Part shown: one piece after another, positions 1-10,627 of the stretch
Position numbering within the stretch: the stretch's first letter is position 1
Layout of the letters: each line of letters opens with the position of its first letter
Assembly (NCBI GenBank): GCA_951812715.1
Contig: OX638323.1
Location: 2,398,577 to 2,462,576 of the forward strand
Origin: an uncultured Pseudohongiella sp.
GTDB lineage: Bacteria; Pseudomonadota; Gammaproteobacteria; Pseudomonadales; Pseudohongiellaceae
Direction of reading: 5' to 3'
Length of the DNA stretch: 64,000 nt
Made by a program: the position numbers and the translations under genes
Notes under the pieces: model-generated
Told to the model about the DNA's origin: nothing
Databases searched by the model: none
What the model saw: the letters and a program-made list of their open reading frames with translations, nothing else

Positions 1-85
1 TCGAATATCATTGCAATCCGCCGGGCAGCTTTGATTCCCGACCCGGCTTTCCCAAGCAATTTCGCAACGGACAAGGAAGCAAGGA

Positions 86-1486
86 ATGGCCATAAGCGCG
101 TTTGATCTGTTCAAGATCGGAATCGGGCCTTCAAGTTCCCATACCGTCGGCCCCATGCGGGCGGCGGCGATGTTTGTCGGCAGTCTTGGCGCTACAGGGA
201 TTTTGCCGGAGGTCGCCCGCGTCAAGGCCGAGATGTTTGGCTCGCTGGGCGCTACCGGGAGGGGGCACGGTACGCCGAAGGCGGTTATGCTGGGTCTGGA
301 AGGCGAGCAGCCGGAAAGCGTGGACGTGGGCGCAATCGCCGGACGCGTCGAGGCAATTCGGCGTGATCGGTCACTGCGGCTAAATGGTGAGCATGCGGTT
401 GCTTTCAACGAGAAGGAAGATCTGCTGCTGAATCGGCGTAAGGTTTTGCCGCTGCATCCCAACGGCATGCAGTTCACGGCCTTTGGAGAAGCGAACAGGG
501 AAATTCTCGATCGAACTTACTATTCGGTGGGAGGCGGATTCGTGCTCGATGATTCCGGTTCCGGCGCCGATTCGCTCGCCGAAGACGCTCGCTCGCTGCG
601 CTTTCCTTTCAAGACCGCGGCCGAACTGCTGACGCATTGCGACGCTTCCCGTTCGAGCATCTCCGCCGTGATGCTCGCCAACGAGGAGGCCTGGCGCCCG
701 GAGACAGAAACGCGGCAGGGTTTGCACAAGATCTGGGAAGCGATGCAGGAATGCGTCGATCGCGGCTGTAACAGCGAAGGGGTATTGCCCGGAGGACTCA
801 AATTGCCGCGGCGCGCGCCCCGGCTGCGCGAACAATTACTGGCCAATCCCGAGTCTTCGCTGATAGATCCGCTCACGGCGCTGGATTGGGTCACGCTATA
901 TGCGCTGGCCGTAAACGAGGAAAATGCCGCGGGCAGCCGGGTGGTGACGGCGCCGACCAACGGCGCGGCCGGTATCGTTCCCGCGGTGCTGCACTACTAC
1001 GCTCGCTTCGTTCCCGGCGCGAACGACGATGGCGTGGCGCGATTCCTGCTCACCGCCGCCGCCATCGGCGTGCTGTTCAAGGAGAACGCCTCCATCAGCG
1101 GCGCCGAGGTTGGCTGTCAGGGGGAAGTCGGCTCGGCCTGCTCCATGGCGGCCGGCGGGCTTGCCGAAGTACTCGGCGGATCGCCGCGACAGGTCGAGAA
1201 CGCGGCCGAAATCGCCATGGAACACAATCTGGGGCTGACCTGCGATCCGGTGGGCGGTCTGGTTCAGGTGCCTTGCATCGAACGCAACGCGATGGCGTCG
1301 ATCAAGGCGATCCACGCCGCGCGTCTGGCGCTTCGCGGCGACGGGAAGCATTTCGTCTCGCTGGATCAGGTAATCAAGACCTTGCGCGACACCGGTCGGG
1401 ACATGAAGGACAAGTACAAGGAGACGTCCCGCGGCGGACTGGCGGTAAACGTCATCGAGATTCCGGTCAATGTAATCGAGTGTTGA
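86..1486 (+). CDS. sdaA: L-serine ammonia-lyase (iron-sulfur type)
   Basis: Deaminates L-serine to pyruvate and ammonia in the cytosol using a 4Fe-4S cluster. The 466-residue protein has the length of single-chain SdaA/SdaB enzymes. It opens with the substrate-loop motif [11 protein letters not shown] (residues 14-24). The C-terminal domain carries the three cluster cysteines in their usual contexts, [11 protein letters not shown] (Cys344), LTCDPVGG (Cys386) and VPCIERNAM (Cys397). The ATG at 86 follows a purine-rich stretch (ggaagcaagga) that serves as ribosome binding site. The 85 bases upstream show no gene I can assign and no recognisable riboswitch. The next gene is convergent and decayed, so sdaA appears monocistronic. 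Confidence 0.96.
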   Translation: MAISAFDLFKIGIGPSSSHTVGPMRAAAMFVGSLGATGILPEVARVKAEMFGSLGATGRGHGTPKAVMLGLEGEQPESVDVGAIAGRVEAIRRDRSLRLNGEHAVAFNEKEDLLLNRRKVLPLHPNGMQFTAFGEANREILDRTYYSVGGGFVLDDSGSGADSLAEDARSLRFPFKTAAELLTHCDASRSSISAVMLANEEAWRPETETRQGLHKIWEAMQECVDRGCNSEGVLPGGLKLPRRAPRLREQLLANPESSLIDPLTALDWVTLYALAVNEENAAGSRVVTAPTNGAAGIVPAVLHYYARFVPGANDDGVARFLLTAAAIGVLFKENASISGAEVGCQGEVGSACSMAAGGLAEVLGGSPRQVENAAEIAMEHNLGLTCDPVGGLVQVPCIERNAMASIKAIHAARLALRGDGKHFVSLDQVIKTLRDTGRDMKDKYKETSRGGLAVNVIEIPVNVIEC

Positions 1487-1531
1487 TGGAACGATTGTCG
1501 AGGCGATCGGCGGTTCGAGGAATAAGCCGGC

Positions 1532-1930
1532 TTAGTGGTTGCGGTAGACGACCCCTTGCACGGTGGTGAAGCCGGCCATCAGTGTCACATAAGCGTTTTC
1601 GGCCGCATAAAGCAAGCTCTGCTCGGGGGTCTGCCCGGGCTCCGGTCCATAGCGGCCCTGAGAGTTGAAATGGGCGCCGATATGCACGTGGTTATCGATC
1701 ATTCCCGGCAGCACGGTGTTGTCGCTGAAATCGTAGGTGTAGGGGCCGGGGCTGCCGTCGATGCCGACGATACGGGAATCTTCAATCGAGATGGTCACAT
1801 TCTCCCGGACGCCGCCAACACCATCGAGCAGCACGCCTGCCCGGATGGAGACGGGATCGTCCTGGGCCATCGCCCCGCTCGCAACGAGCAAGTACCGCAA
1901 CAGCAGCGAGCCGCATATCCGTTTCACCAT
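1532..1930 (-). pseudogene. Truncated secreted amidohydrolase, N-terminal fragment
   Basis: The 132-residue reading frame resembles the first quarter of secreted imidazolonepropionase-like amidohydrolases. It has a signal peptide (residues about 1-22, ending AMAQ), the N-terminal beta-sandwich strand region, and the metal-binding D-N-H-V-H motif in VLPGMIDNHVHIG. It then reaches the alpha/beta barrel motif GFTTVQG and stops after VVYRNH. Family members are usually 400-480 residues, so most of the barrel and the remaining metal ligands are missing and the product cannot be an active hydrolase. The gene is convergent with sdaA, only 45 bases away. I read it as a deletion remnant. Confidence 0.75.
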
Positions 1931-1943
1931 GATCTCCCGCGAG

Positions 1944-2153
1944 TTACCAATAGAACTTCGACTCCGTCGATAACAGTTTGCAAAACCCGGAGGACTCTAA
2001 TCTCTTCCCAATTTCATCAAAAAATGGACTTAGTTCATGCCCAAATCCATAAGAGGAACTGATCGCAGTTGTCGGTACGTCCAAGAGTATCGATACATTT
2101 GTGGATACAGGTATTAACCATTTCCTAGGATTGGAATATATCCGAAAACGCAT
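1944..2153 (-). pseudogene. Truncated copy of the 188-aa membrane protein (module gene 2, locus A)
   Basis: A 69-residue frame whose first 45-50 residues align with the intact 188-residue membrane protein at 25733-26299: both contain NVSILLD, then TT, then GFG-x-EL-x-PFF in the same order and spacing. After FFDEIGK the similarity ends and the frame runs into unrelated sequence and a stop, so the gene has lost its 3' two thirds. The start codon lies inside the preceding small membrane-protein gene, giving a 29-bp overlap, exactly as at the second locus. The LD-x-x-TT...G-x-E-x-NP-like signature recalls DUF5658-type membrane proteins; that assignment is a guess from memory. Confidence 0.7.
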
Positions 2154-2391
2154 CTAGAATCTGGATGGTGAAATATGAAAGAAGAATTAGAGAAAGTATC
2201 AAATACGATGTTAATGCTCTAGTTTTCTCTTGGAAAAGCAAATACATAAGTAATAGAAAAAAAGCAAGAGCAATATAAGTAATTGGATAAAAATCACTGG
2301 TTGGGAATCCGACGTATATGAATACACCACATATAATAATCAGAGAGACAATTAAGCATCTCGCGACAATAATTGAAATACTTTTTTCCAT
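2125..2391 (-). CDS. Small AT-rich membrane protein (module gene 1, locus A)
   Basis: This 88-residue protein is almost wholly hydrophobic, with three likely membrane segments (about residues 6-27, 34-54 and 62-79) separated by short polar loops (FQEKTRA). I recognise no family. A 5'-truncated homologue occurs at 26271-26453, again directly upstream of, and overlapping by 29 bp, a homologue of the next gene, so the pair is a conserved module. Base composition is far more AT-rich than the flanking sdaA or cytochrome genes, which suggests foreign origin. No strong ribosome binding site is visible before the ATG at 2391. Function unknown. Confidence 0.55.
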   Translation of the reverse strand: MEKSISIIVARCLIVSLIIICGVFIYVGFPTSDFYPITYIALAFFLLLMYLLFQEKTRALTSYLILSLILLSYFTIQILDAFSDIFQS

Positions 2392-2404
2392 GTTTACAGT
2401 ACAA

Positions 2405-2437
2405 GTTAAAGGCGGATTTAAACCGCCTTTAACTTTT
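2405..2437. terminator. Terminator-like hairpin, possibly bidirectional
   Basis: A perfect 11-bp stem (GTTAAAGGCGG, 2405-2415, pairing with 2423-2433) with a 7-base loop is followed by TTTT on the plus strand. It sits just downstream of the minus-strand cytochrome gene and upstream of the AT-rich membrane gene, so it probably insulates the two. On the minus strand the T run after the stem is poor. Confidence 0.65.
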
Positions 2438-2525
2438 CCAAGCTATTTACTTCGATTGGGCTAGCATTATGTATCGACAGCACGCAGAATCGCAAGTAGT
2501 CAAATGAACGGACAGCGGCAACTCT

Positions 2526-3905
2526 TCACTCTTGCCCGGCGACGGCGAGATCGCGGGCCGCGGCCTGCTCGCGTTCGGCCATAAGCCTCTGATACCCCTC
2601 GTCATCCAGATGGGTGATGGCAACCCAGGCATGGGTCATTTCATCCGTGGTCCGGTTGCCTCCGGAAACCCACTGATCCGGGTCGGGATTGTTGGGATTA
2701 GCGGCCGTATTGTCATACCACTGCTTGAATACCAGCACCGCGCCGGCCGGAACGAGGGGCGCCACGTCGGGGTCGAAGATATGGCTGTGATGCCAGGTCG
2801 CGCTCCAGTTGGAAATCTGGCTGACCGGCTCAAGCGCGCCGGTATCCGGGTGGTAGATCTCCAGCGAAGCCGCCACCATGCGCAGATGTCCGTGCGGCTG
2901 GAAGCTGTCGATTCGAATCGGATGATCGAAAGAGTGAAAGCCCTGGGTCATGATTTCGCCGTGCGGCGGAATCACCAGGTTGTATTCCCGCTCCCTGCGC
3001 GGAATCCCGATCTCGTAAGATTTCAAATCCTGCTGGAATGCGGCGGTTTCCTCGAATCCTTGCGGATGGAGCCACAATCCGAGTTCAACGACATTGTCCT
3101 CGATTACCGTTCCCGGCGCGGTTGCCCCGATTCCGCCGGGAAACATGTGAATATCCCAGGAAACAAGCGCTCCCGCCGGCAATACGCGGCAAACGTCTTC
3201 GGGCATGATTTCGCCCCATTTGCCCATGGCGTATTCGGTCAGCATCCCTTCGGTCATTCGCTCGAGGTTTCCGTCTTCATTGAGCGTCTGCATCGAGGAG
3301 TTGGCGTGATGCACCACGGTCGCGGCATTGCCTTTCGGTTTGACCTGCACTGCCCTGATGCAGCGGTCCGTGGTCAATCCGCTCGGTACGATGTGCTTGT
3401 GCCAAATGTCATTGCCCGCGGCGGGAATGTCGATGGGTATGGACGGGACGACGAGATCGGGCTGGCCGAGTCGATCGGCGAAATTCCATTCATCCAGATC
3501 GCGTAAGTCAGGCGGCGGCAATTCGATATCCGGATCGCCAAGCAATGCGCCCTGATCCACCCAGGAAACCAGGGTATCGATTTCGTCGGCGGATAGGCGC
3601 CAGTCGCCCTGGAGATTTTGAATGCCGATGCCATGGTCGTAAGCGTAAGGAGGCATTTCGCGGTTGGCGACCTTGAGTTGGATCAGCGGCGCCCAGGGCC
3701 GAACCTGTTCATAGGATTCGAACGCCATGGGGCCGATGCCGCCTTCACGATGGCAGACAACGCAGTTCTCGTTGATGACTCTGGCGGCTTCGCGGTTATA
3801 CGTGACCTCGTTTTCATGCTGAGCTTGCGTTTGCGCGAATCCCGCAGTCAATGCGAAACCCAGGGCGAATCCTGAACACTGCAAAAACTGTCGTTTGATC
3901 TTCAC
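2526..3905 (-). CDS. Secreted cytochrome c / copper type II monooxygenase-like protein
   Basis: A 459-residue exported protein with a signal peptide (residues 1-28). It has a mono-haem cytochrome c domain with CVVCH (Cys48, Cys51, His52) and a likely axial Met84 in REMPPY. The C-terminal half resembles the PHM/DBM fold of copper type II ascorbate-dependent monooxygenases: a VVHH pair (His199-200), DIHMF (His253), a P-H-G-H motif (His338/His340), and near the end NPNNPDPD followed by a TTDEM methionine (Met423). These match the family's two copper sites. The substrate is unknown. The start is GTG at 3905, preceded by gaggaa. The haem domain probably feeds electrons to copper; that is inference. 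Confidence 0.75.
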   Translation of the reverse strand: MKIKRQFLQCSGFALGFALTAGFAQTQAQHENEVTYNREAARVINENCVVCHREGGIGPMAFESYEQVRPWAPLIQLKVANREMPPYAYDHGIGIQNLQGDWRLSADEIDTLVSWVDQGALLGDPDIELPPPDLRDLDEWNFADRLGQPDLVVPSIPIDIPAAGNDIWHKHIVPSGLTTDRCIRAVQVKPKGNAATVVHHANSSMQTLNEDGNLERMTEGMLTEYAMGKWGEIMPEDVCRVLPAGALVSWDIHMFPGGIGATAPGTVIEDNVVELGLWLHPQGFEETAAFQQDLKSYEIGIPRREREYNLVIPPHGEIMTQGFHSFDHPIRIDSFQPHGHLRMVAASLEIYHPDTGALEPVSQISNWSATWHHSHIFDPDVAPLVPAGAVLVFKQWYDNTAANPNNPDPDQWVSGGNRTTDEMTHAWVAITHLDDEGYQRLMAEREQAAARDLAVAGQE

Positions 3906-4062
3906 AATCGCATTCCTCGAGGCTATATGGAATGGGCTCCGAATAGAATCTGTTCCGGATCGAATTGATACTACAGCATATTCATCGGAAGTCGTATACC
4001 AGCCGGGCGCGGATCGACCAGCCGAGCGGACCCCGCTATTCGCCGGAAAGCCTGCATTTCGC

Positions 4063-4869
4063 CTAATCGTAAAAGGCTGGAGCCAGATTCAGCGTCTGCG
4101 CCAGTTGCAGATTGTGCTCAATCCAGAAAGTTGCGCCTGTCTCCTCGACCAATGCTTCAACCTTGTCCATGGAGGCCAGCGTTTGCTCCGCGTCGGTATT
4201 GAATACCGGAGTCCTGCGCAGGCGGCGACTGGCCTCGAAATGATAGAGATCGCCCGACAGCACGAGTGGACCGAAGTTTTCCAGTTCGATTTTCAGCACC
4301 TGGTGGCCAGGCGTATGGCCTGGGGCGGAAATGATCATCACGCTGCCGTCGCCGAAAACATCGTGGTCCCCCTGCAGCATGATCTTGTCCGAATCCGCCA
4401 GGTCGCTGTAGAGCGCCGGTCTGAAAACCGGATTGGTTTCCGGGTTTTCGAAAGCGGCTTGGTATTCCGTTTGCTGTATCAGCAGCGTTGCGTTGGCGAA
4501 TGCGTTGGCCGCGCCGACATGGTCAAAGTGGAAGTGCGAATATGAGGCGAAATCGACATCGTCCGGAGAAATATCCATCGCCGCTAGTTGATCGACGATC
4601 GAGTTTTCGTACCAGCTCGTGGCGTCGGCCTGTCTCGGTCCCACTACATCGAGCGGGAGGCCGGCGTCCCAGATCATCAGTCTGTCGTCATGCTCGATCA
4701 GATAGCATGGCACAAACAATTCTCTTACCGAAGTTTCGTCATTGCCGAGTCCGAAGGCGCTGACATCAGGGAATGACAGACCTCCGCAGTCAAAAACATA
4801 TAGTCTCGGATCAGCGTGCGCGCCGAAGCTGAACGAGATGGCGAAAATGAAAGCTGGTAATTTCTTCAT
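4063..4869 (-). CDS. Secreted metallo-beta-lactamase-fold hydrolase (lactonase-like)
   Basis: The 268-residue protein has a cleavable signal peptide (residues 1-19, ending AHA) and the metallo-beta-lactamase signature S-H-F-H-F-D-H-V-G (His112, His114, Asp116, His117), followed by SAPGHTPGH and SGDLYHF, which supply the further zinc ligands. Order and spacing fit the N-acyl-homoserine-lactonase-like group of the superfamily, but the fold covers many hydrolases, so the substrate is open. A signal peptide implies periplasmic or secreted action. The ATG at 4869 has GGAG about ten bases upstream. It follows the cytochrome/monooxygenase gene on the same strand but is separated by 157 bases with no gene I can see. 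Confidence 0.8.
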   Translation of the reverse strand: MKKLPAFIFAISFSFGAHADPRLYVFDCGGLSFPDVSAFGLGNDETSVRELFVPCYLIEHDDRLMIWDAGLPLDVVGPRQADATSWYENSIVDQLAAMDISPDDVDFASYSHFHFDHVGAANAFANATLLIQQTEYQAAFENPETNPVFRPALYSDLADSDKIMLQGDHDVFGDGSVMIISAPGHTPGHQVLKIELENFGPLVLSGDLYHFEASRRLRRTPVFNTDAEQTLASMDKVEALVEETGATFWIEHNLQLAQTLNLAPAFYD

Positions 4870-5034
4870 GATCTGGCTCCGGGATTGAATATCTATTGAT
4901 GAAGGGTAGAACGCGATTCAGGTCAATGGCTCCCCCAGATGCCGGAGTGTAGTACTTTTTCCGGAAAGTCATAAGAGCTGTGGGACTGGCCACAGGTAAT
5001 CCCGCCACTTTTGGCGATACGCCAGGAGGCGCCC

Positions 5035-5157
5035 GTGAAGCAATCAACGTTGCCAGCCAAGGCGCTCATATTCGCGTTGCTTTGATTGCCGACGGGTCTG
5101 GCGGCGCAGAATCTGCTGGTGCAAGGCGGCACCGTAGTTACCCCAAAAGGCAGCTTT
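5035..5157 (+). pseudogene. 5' stub of a secreted amidohydrolase cut by the tandem array
   Basis: A strong Shine-Dalgarno (AGGAGG, 5024-5029) precedes a GTG at 5035. The frame encodes a signal-peptide-like stretch (VKQSTLPAKALIFALL, in-frame TGA, LPTGLAAQ) and then NLLVQGGTVVTPKGSF, the usual first strand of secreted amidohydrolases. The coding sequence is broken twice: by the TGA inside the signal peptide, and by the first 132-bp repeat, which begins at about 5152. The rest of the enzyme is not seen in the window. The start signals are intact while the gene body is gone, so the insertion or expansion of the array probably destroyed it. Confidence 0.55.
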
Positions 5158-6312
5158 GCGCGCGCACCACGGCGCCAATCTGCGATTGGCGGCTGGGATA
5201 GTCCGGTGAGGTTCAGCAGGACTGAGCGTAGCGAAGGCGTGGTGGGCCCAGTAGGGTGGAGCGCGCGGTCTTTGCAAAGCGCCAGCTTTGCGTGCGCGCC
5301 ACGGCGCCAATCTGTGATTGGCGGCTGGGATAGTCCGGTGAGGTTCAGCGGGACTGAGCGTAGCGAAGGAGTGGTGGGCCCAGCAGGGTGGAGCGCGCGG
5401 TCTTTGCAAAGCGCCAGCTTTGCGCGCGCGCCACGGCGCCAATCTGCGATTGGCGGCTGGGATAGTCCGGTGAGGTTCAGCGGGACTGAGCGCAGCGAAG
5501 GCGTGGTGGGCCCAGTAGGGTGGAGCGCGCGGTCTTCGCAAAGCGCCAGCTTTGCGCGCGCACCACGGCGCCAATCTGTGATTGGCGGCTGGGATAGTCC
5601 GGTGAGGTTCAGCGGGACTGAGCGCAGCGAAGGCGTGGTGGGCCCAGCAGGGTGGAGCGCGCGGTCTTCGCAAAGCGCCAGCTTTGCGCGCGCGCCACGG
5701 CGCCAATCTGCGATTGGCGGCTGGAATAGTCCGGTGAGGTTCAGCGGGACTGAGCGTAGCGAAGGAGTGGTGGGCCCAGCAGGGTGGAGCGCGCGGTCTT
5801 TGCAAAGCGCCAGCTTTGCGCGCGCGCCACGGCGCCAATCTGCGATTGGCGGCTGGGATAGTCCGGTGAGGTTCAGCGGGACTGAGCGCAGCGAAGGCGT
5901 GGTGGGCCCAGCAGGGTGGAGCGCGCGGTCTTTGCAAAGCGCCAGCTTTGCGCGCGCGCCACGGCGCCAATCTGCGATTGGCGGCTGGGATAGTCCGGTG
6001 AGGTTCAGCAGGACTGAGCGTAGCGAAGGCGTGGTGGGCCCAGCAGGGTGGAGCGCGCGGTCTTTGCAAAGCGCCAGCTTTGCGCGCGCGCCACGGCGCC
6101 AATCTGCGATTGGCGGCTGGGATAGTCCGGTGAGGTTCAGCGGGACTGAGCGCAGCGAAGGCGTGGTGGGCCCAGCAGGGTGGAGCGCGCGGTCTTTGCA
6201 AAGCGCCAGCTTTGCGCGCGCGCCACGGCGCCAATCTGCGATTGGCGGCTGGGATAGTCCGGTGAGGTTCAGCAGGACTGAGCGTAGCGAAGGAGTGGTG
6301 GGCCCACCAGGA
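5152..6312. repeat. 132-bp tandem repeat array, nine copies
   Basis: Copies begin at 5152, 5284, 5416, 5548, 5680, 5812, 5944, 6076 and 6208, each exactly 132 bases apart, with only scattered substitutions. The last copy merges at its end with the tRNA 3' end. Each unit contains two hairpins (GCCAATC-tgc-GATTGGC and GCAAAGC-gcca-GCTTTGC) and the sequence gtggtgggccca-n-cagg, which is nearly identical to the acceptor/T-arm end of the adjacent tRNA gene. Because 132 is divisible by three, several long frames stay open on both strands, but they are artefacts. Part of the unit resembles the dispersed repeat at 8370, 28657 and 35968. Confidence 0.95.
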
Positions 6313-6372
6313 CTCGAACCTGGGACCAACGGATTATGAGTCCGGTGCTCTAACCAACTGAGCTATAGGCCC
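6296..6372 (-). tRNA. tRNA with CAU anticodon, probably tRNA-Ile2
   Basis: The minus strand folds into a complete cloverleaf: acceptor stem GGGCCTA/TGGGCCC, D-arm with AGTTGGTTA loop, anticodon loop CTCATAA, T-arm CCAGG-TTCGAGT-CCTGG, discriminator A and an encoded CCA (6298-6296). The 27-43 pair of the anticodon stem is a C-U mismatch; the other four pairs are sound. CAU can belong to methionine tRNA or to the lysidine-modified isoleucine tRNA; overall resemblance and the position beside rpoD favour tRNA-Ile2. The 3' end is shared with the flanking tandem repeat. Confidence 0.93.
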
Positions 6373-6406
6373 TGTGTCCGCCGCAGGAGCTCGCCACCCG
6401 GCGAGC

Positions 6407-8242
<1,836 letters not shown>

Positions 8243-8369
8243 GAATTCCCTACTTGTATCGCGCATGGCCTAAGCTGCGCGGATTTAAGGTAGCCGACCA
8301 TTATAAACCGTGGCAGTTTGTGGTGTATACGAGAAATTTCCAGGTTTTTGATAACTCCAATAGAACCCC

Positions 8370-8550
8370 GGCATGCCATCTCTGGCGCGACTCCCTGGGT
8401 ATCTCCAACCCCTAGCCTTGCCAGTCCAGTCGCCGAGCATAGCCCAGCGCCGCTCGGGATCGCGCGCGAAGCTGGCGCTTGGCAAACGCTTGCCCTCGCG
8501 CATGGCATATCGTTCGGTCCTCGAAGCCGCGCCGACCGTCCCTCACCTTT
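8370..8550. repeat. Dispersed ~190-bp repeat, copy A
   Basis: This stretch between rpoD and dnaG matches the sequence at 28657-28850 in the same orientation and 35968-36164 in the opposite one. Shared blocks include ggcatgcc, ccagtccagtc, gcgaagctggcgctt, the motif aacgcttgccctcgc, and the end block gccgaccg-n-n-cctc. It runs up to and slightly into the dnaG stop codon. No coding content is evident. It fills most of the 300-base gap between the two genes. Confidence 0.8.
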
Positions 8551-10360
8551 TAGCGGCAGTTCTGGCGCGCAATTGATCCCTCCGGTGTTTCCCTTCGAGC
8601 ATTTTCTTGCATTGGGATCGCAATCTCAGAACAATTTCGAGAAACTCGTCCGCCACACCGTCAGGCGGAGTTATCTTTTCGCCGGTCAGAACCAGAGTCA
8701 GCATTCCCCTGACACTGTCTCTCTTGTAGCAGTGGTTCAGCAGAATAAAGTACAGTCGCTGTCTATTGGGGTCTTTCAATACCATTTCAATAAGTTCAGA
8801 GAGCAAAACCGTTCCGTCTTCGTCCGAACCGGTCAATAGCGAAAGATCTTCTGCTTCTGCCTCCGAGGCCGCTACGGCTGCCCGCGGCGCTCTGAGCAGC
8901 AATTCAACCGCGATCAGGCTCTTGGGTTTCACCATGAGTGAGCCGGCCCGGCGATGCTGGCTCGGGAAATCCGAAGCCTGATAAGGCGGCTCCAGGTTCG
9001 GGGATTCCCGCGGCCAGGGCGGTGGTTCGCTGTCGCGACCGCGCGCGGTTGGCGCGAGCTTCAACAGAGCCTCCCGATCCACGCCGGCGATTTCCGCGAG
9101 CCGGTCGATCATGAGTTGTTTATATACGCCTTCAGGAAGATTGCGGATCAATGGCATGGCCTTGCTGCTAAGCGCAGCCTTGCCCTCGATGGAATCGATG
9201 TTGAGATCTTCGCTCAAGTGATCGAAAAAGAATCTTTCCAGCGGCTGCGCGGAGTCGATAAGTTGCTGGAATTTCTCCGCGCCCAGTTTGCGCACCATGC
9301 TGTCGGGATCTTCGCCTTCCGGCAGGAACAGAAATCTGGCGCTCTTGCCGTCCGCCGTTAACGGCAACGTGGTTTCCAGCGCCCGCCATGCCGCCCGGCG
9401 GCCGGCTGCGTCGCCGTCGAAGCAGAACACGATCTCCGGAACTTGCCGGAACATTCGCTGCACCTGCCAGGCGCTGGTGGCGGTTCCGAGCGTGGCTACC
9501 GCATTGCGAATACCGGCCTGGGCGAGAGCAATGACGTCCATGTAGCCTTCCACCAGCATCAACCTGCCGACTTTGCTCTTGCGCGCCTCGTATAGCCCAT
9601 ACAATTCGCGTCCCTTCTGAAACGCCGGCGTTTCCGGACTGTTCAGGTATTTCGGCGCACTGTCGTCGAGTACGCGGCCGCCGAATCCCACCGTGCGGCC
9701 GCGGCTGTCGCGAATCGGAAATACCACGCGATCCCGGAAGCGGTCATAAATCCGCGATTTGTCGGGATCGTCCTTTTCCCCGGCTTCGCGAGCGATTACC
9801 AAGCCCGCTTTCAGCAATTTGCCTCGCGCCGGTTCATCCGCGCCCAATGCCTGCACCAGGTTCTCCCATCCCGGCGGGGCATATCCGAGTTGAAATTCAC
9901 GCGCGATCAAGCCATCGATGCCCCGGGATTTGCACCAGTCGACGGCGCGGCTGCGTTTTGGATGTTGCCGCAACTGGCGTTGGTAGTACTTGTTCGCCTG
10001 TTCCAGGCACTCGAACAGCGCGCGTTGTTCGGCGCCGCGCCGGGCGTCCGCCGGACTGTCCTGCCGCGGCACTTCCATGCCCGCATCGCGGGCCAGCGCT
10101 TCCACGGCCTCGGGAAAGCCGAGATTGTGGAACTTCATGACGAAACCGACCGCGTTGCCGCCGGCGCCGCAGCCGAAACAATAGAAGAACTGCCGTTCCG
10201 GCTGAACGCTGAAGGATGGAGTTTTCTCCTGGTGGAAGGGGCAGCGAGCCTGGTAGTTCTTGCCGGCTTTCTTGAGCGTTACGCGGCGGTCGACTACTTC
10301 GACGATATCGACGCGGTTAAGCAGTTCGTCGATGAAACTCTGTGGAATCAAACCAGCCAT
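8543..10360 (-). CDS. dnaG: DNA primase DnaG
   Basis: Synthesises RNA primers at the replication fork. The 605-residue protein has the usual three domains: the N-terminal CHC2 zinc-binding domain (Cys40, His43, Cys61, Cys64 in ARCPFHQEKTPSF...CFGCGAGG), the TOPRIM catalytic core with LMLVEGYMDVIAL and the acidic FCFDGDAAGRRAA motif, and a C-terminal helicase-interacting region from about residue 450. The start at 10360 (MAGLIPQSFIDELL) fits family N-termini. It belongs to the classical rpsU-dnaG-rpoD macromolecular synthesis group, here with yqeY between rpsU and dnaG. Its stop codon lies within the end of dispersed repeat copy A, so the last few residues may have been altered. The 267 bases between dnaG and yqeY hold no convincing gene. 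Confidence 0.97.
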   Translation of the reverse strand: MAGLIPQSFIDELLNRVDIVEVVDRRVTLKKAGKNYQARCPFHQEKTPSFSVQPERQFFYCFGCGAGGNAVGFVMKFHNLGFPEAVEALARDAGMEVPRQDSPADARRGAEQRALFECLEQANKYYQRQLRQHPKRSRAVDWCKSRGIDGLIAREFQLGYAPPGWENLVQALGADEPARGKLLKAGLVIAREAGEKDDPDKSRIYDRFRDRVVFPIRDSRGRTVGFGGRVLDDSAPKYLNSPETPAFQKGRELYGLYEARKSKVGRLMLVEGYMDVIALAQAGIRNAVATLGTATSAWQVQRMFRQVPEIVFCFDGDAAGRRAAWRALETTLPLTADGKSARFLFLPEGEDPDSMVRKLGAEKFQQLIDSAQPLERFFFDHLSEDLNIDSIEGKAALSSKAMPLIRNLPEGVYKQLMIDRLAEIAGVDREALLKLAPTARGRDSEPPPWPRESPNLEPPYQASDFPSQHRRAGSLMVKPKSLIAVELLLRAPRAAVAASEAEAEDLSLLTGSDEDGTVLLSELIEMVLKDPNRQRLYFILLNHCYKRDSVRGMLTLVLTGEKITPPDGVADEFLEIVLRLRSQCKKMLEGKHRRDQLRARTAAKR

Positions 10361-10627
10361 CGCCCGGTGAACTCCAATGCCAGATTCGCGTCAGGCAGCG
10401 ACATTCCGCAACACTCCGAGGAGCCGGCGCCGGTGCGGGGTTTATGGCGAACGCCGCGGATACATTCAGCCGCCAGGCACAGCTTGGCGAAGTTTCGGCC
10501 GTGCATAAAGCCGCGCGTCATAAACGCTTGCCTGGGCCCCGGCACATTCAATTCCGGCATCCCTGCCTATATATGACGTCGCAAACCCCGCATTGGCGGC
10601 GGTTCGCCTGTCTCTGCCGCCGGCTGC

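Noticed and set aside
1..85. Glycine riboswitch or upstream gene end before sdaA
   Set aside because: The stretch is too short and shows neither a conserved riboswitch core nor a recognisable protein end.
5152..6312. Array as a CRISPR locus
   Set aside because: Copies are contiguous and nearly identical along the whole unit; there are no variable spacers and no cas genes.
4923..6339. Three long open frames (about 400-470 codons) on both strands across the tandem array
   Set aside because: The 132-bp period is a multiple of three, so any stop-free frame stays open through all copies. The frames run into a tRNA gene and have no family features.
10348..10560. 70-codon minus-strand frame upstream of dnaG
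   Set aside because: It overlaps the dnaG start, has no binding site and no recognisable features.
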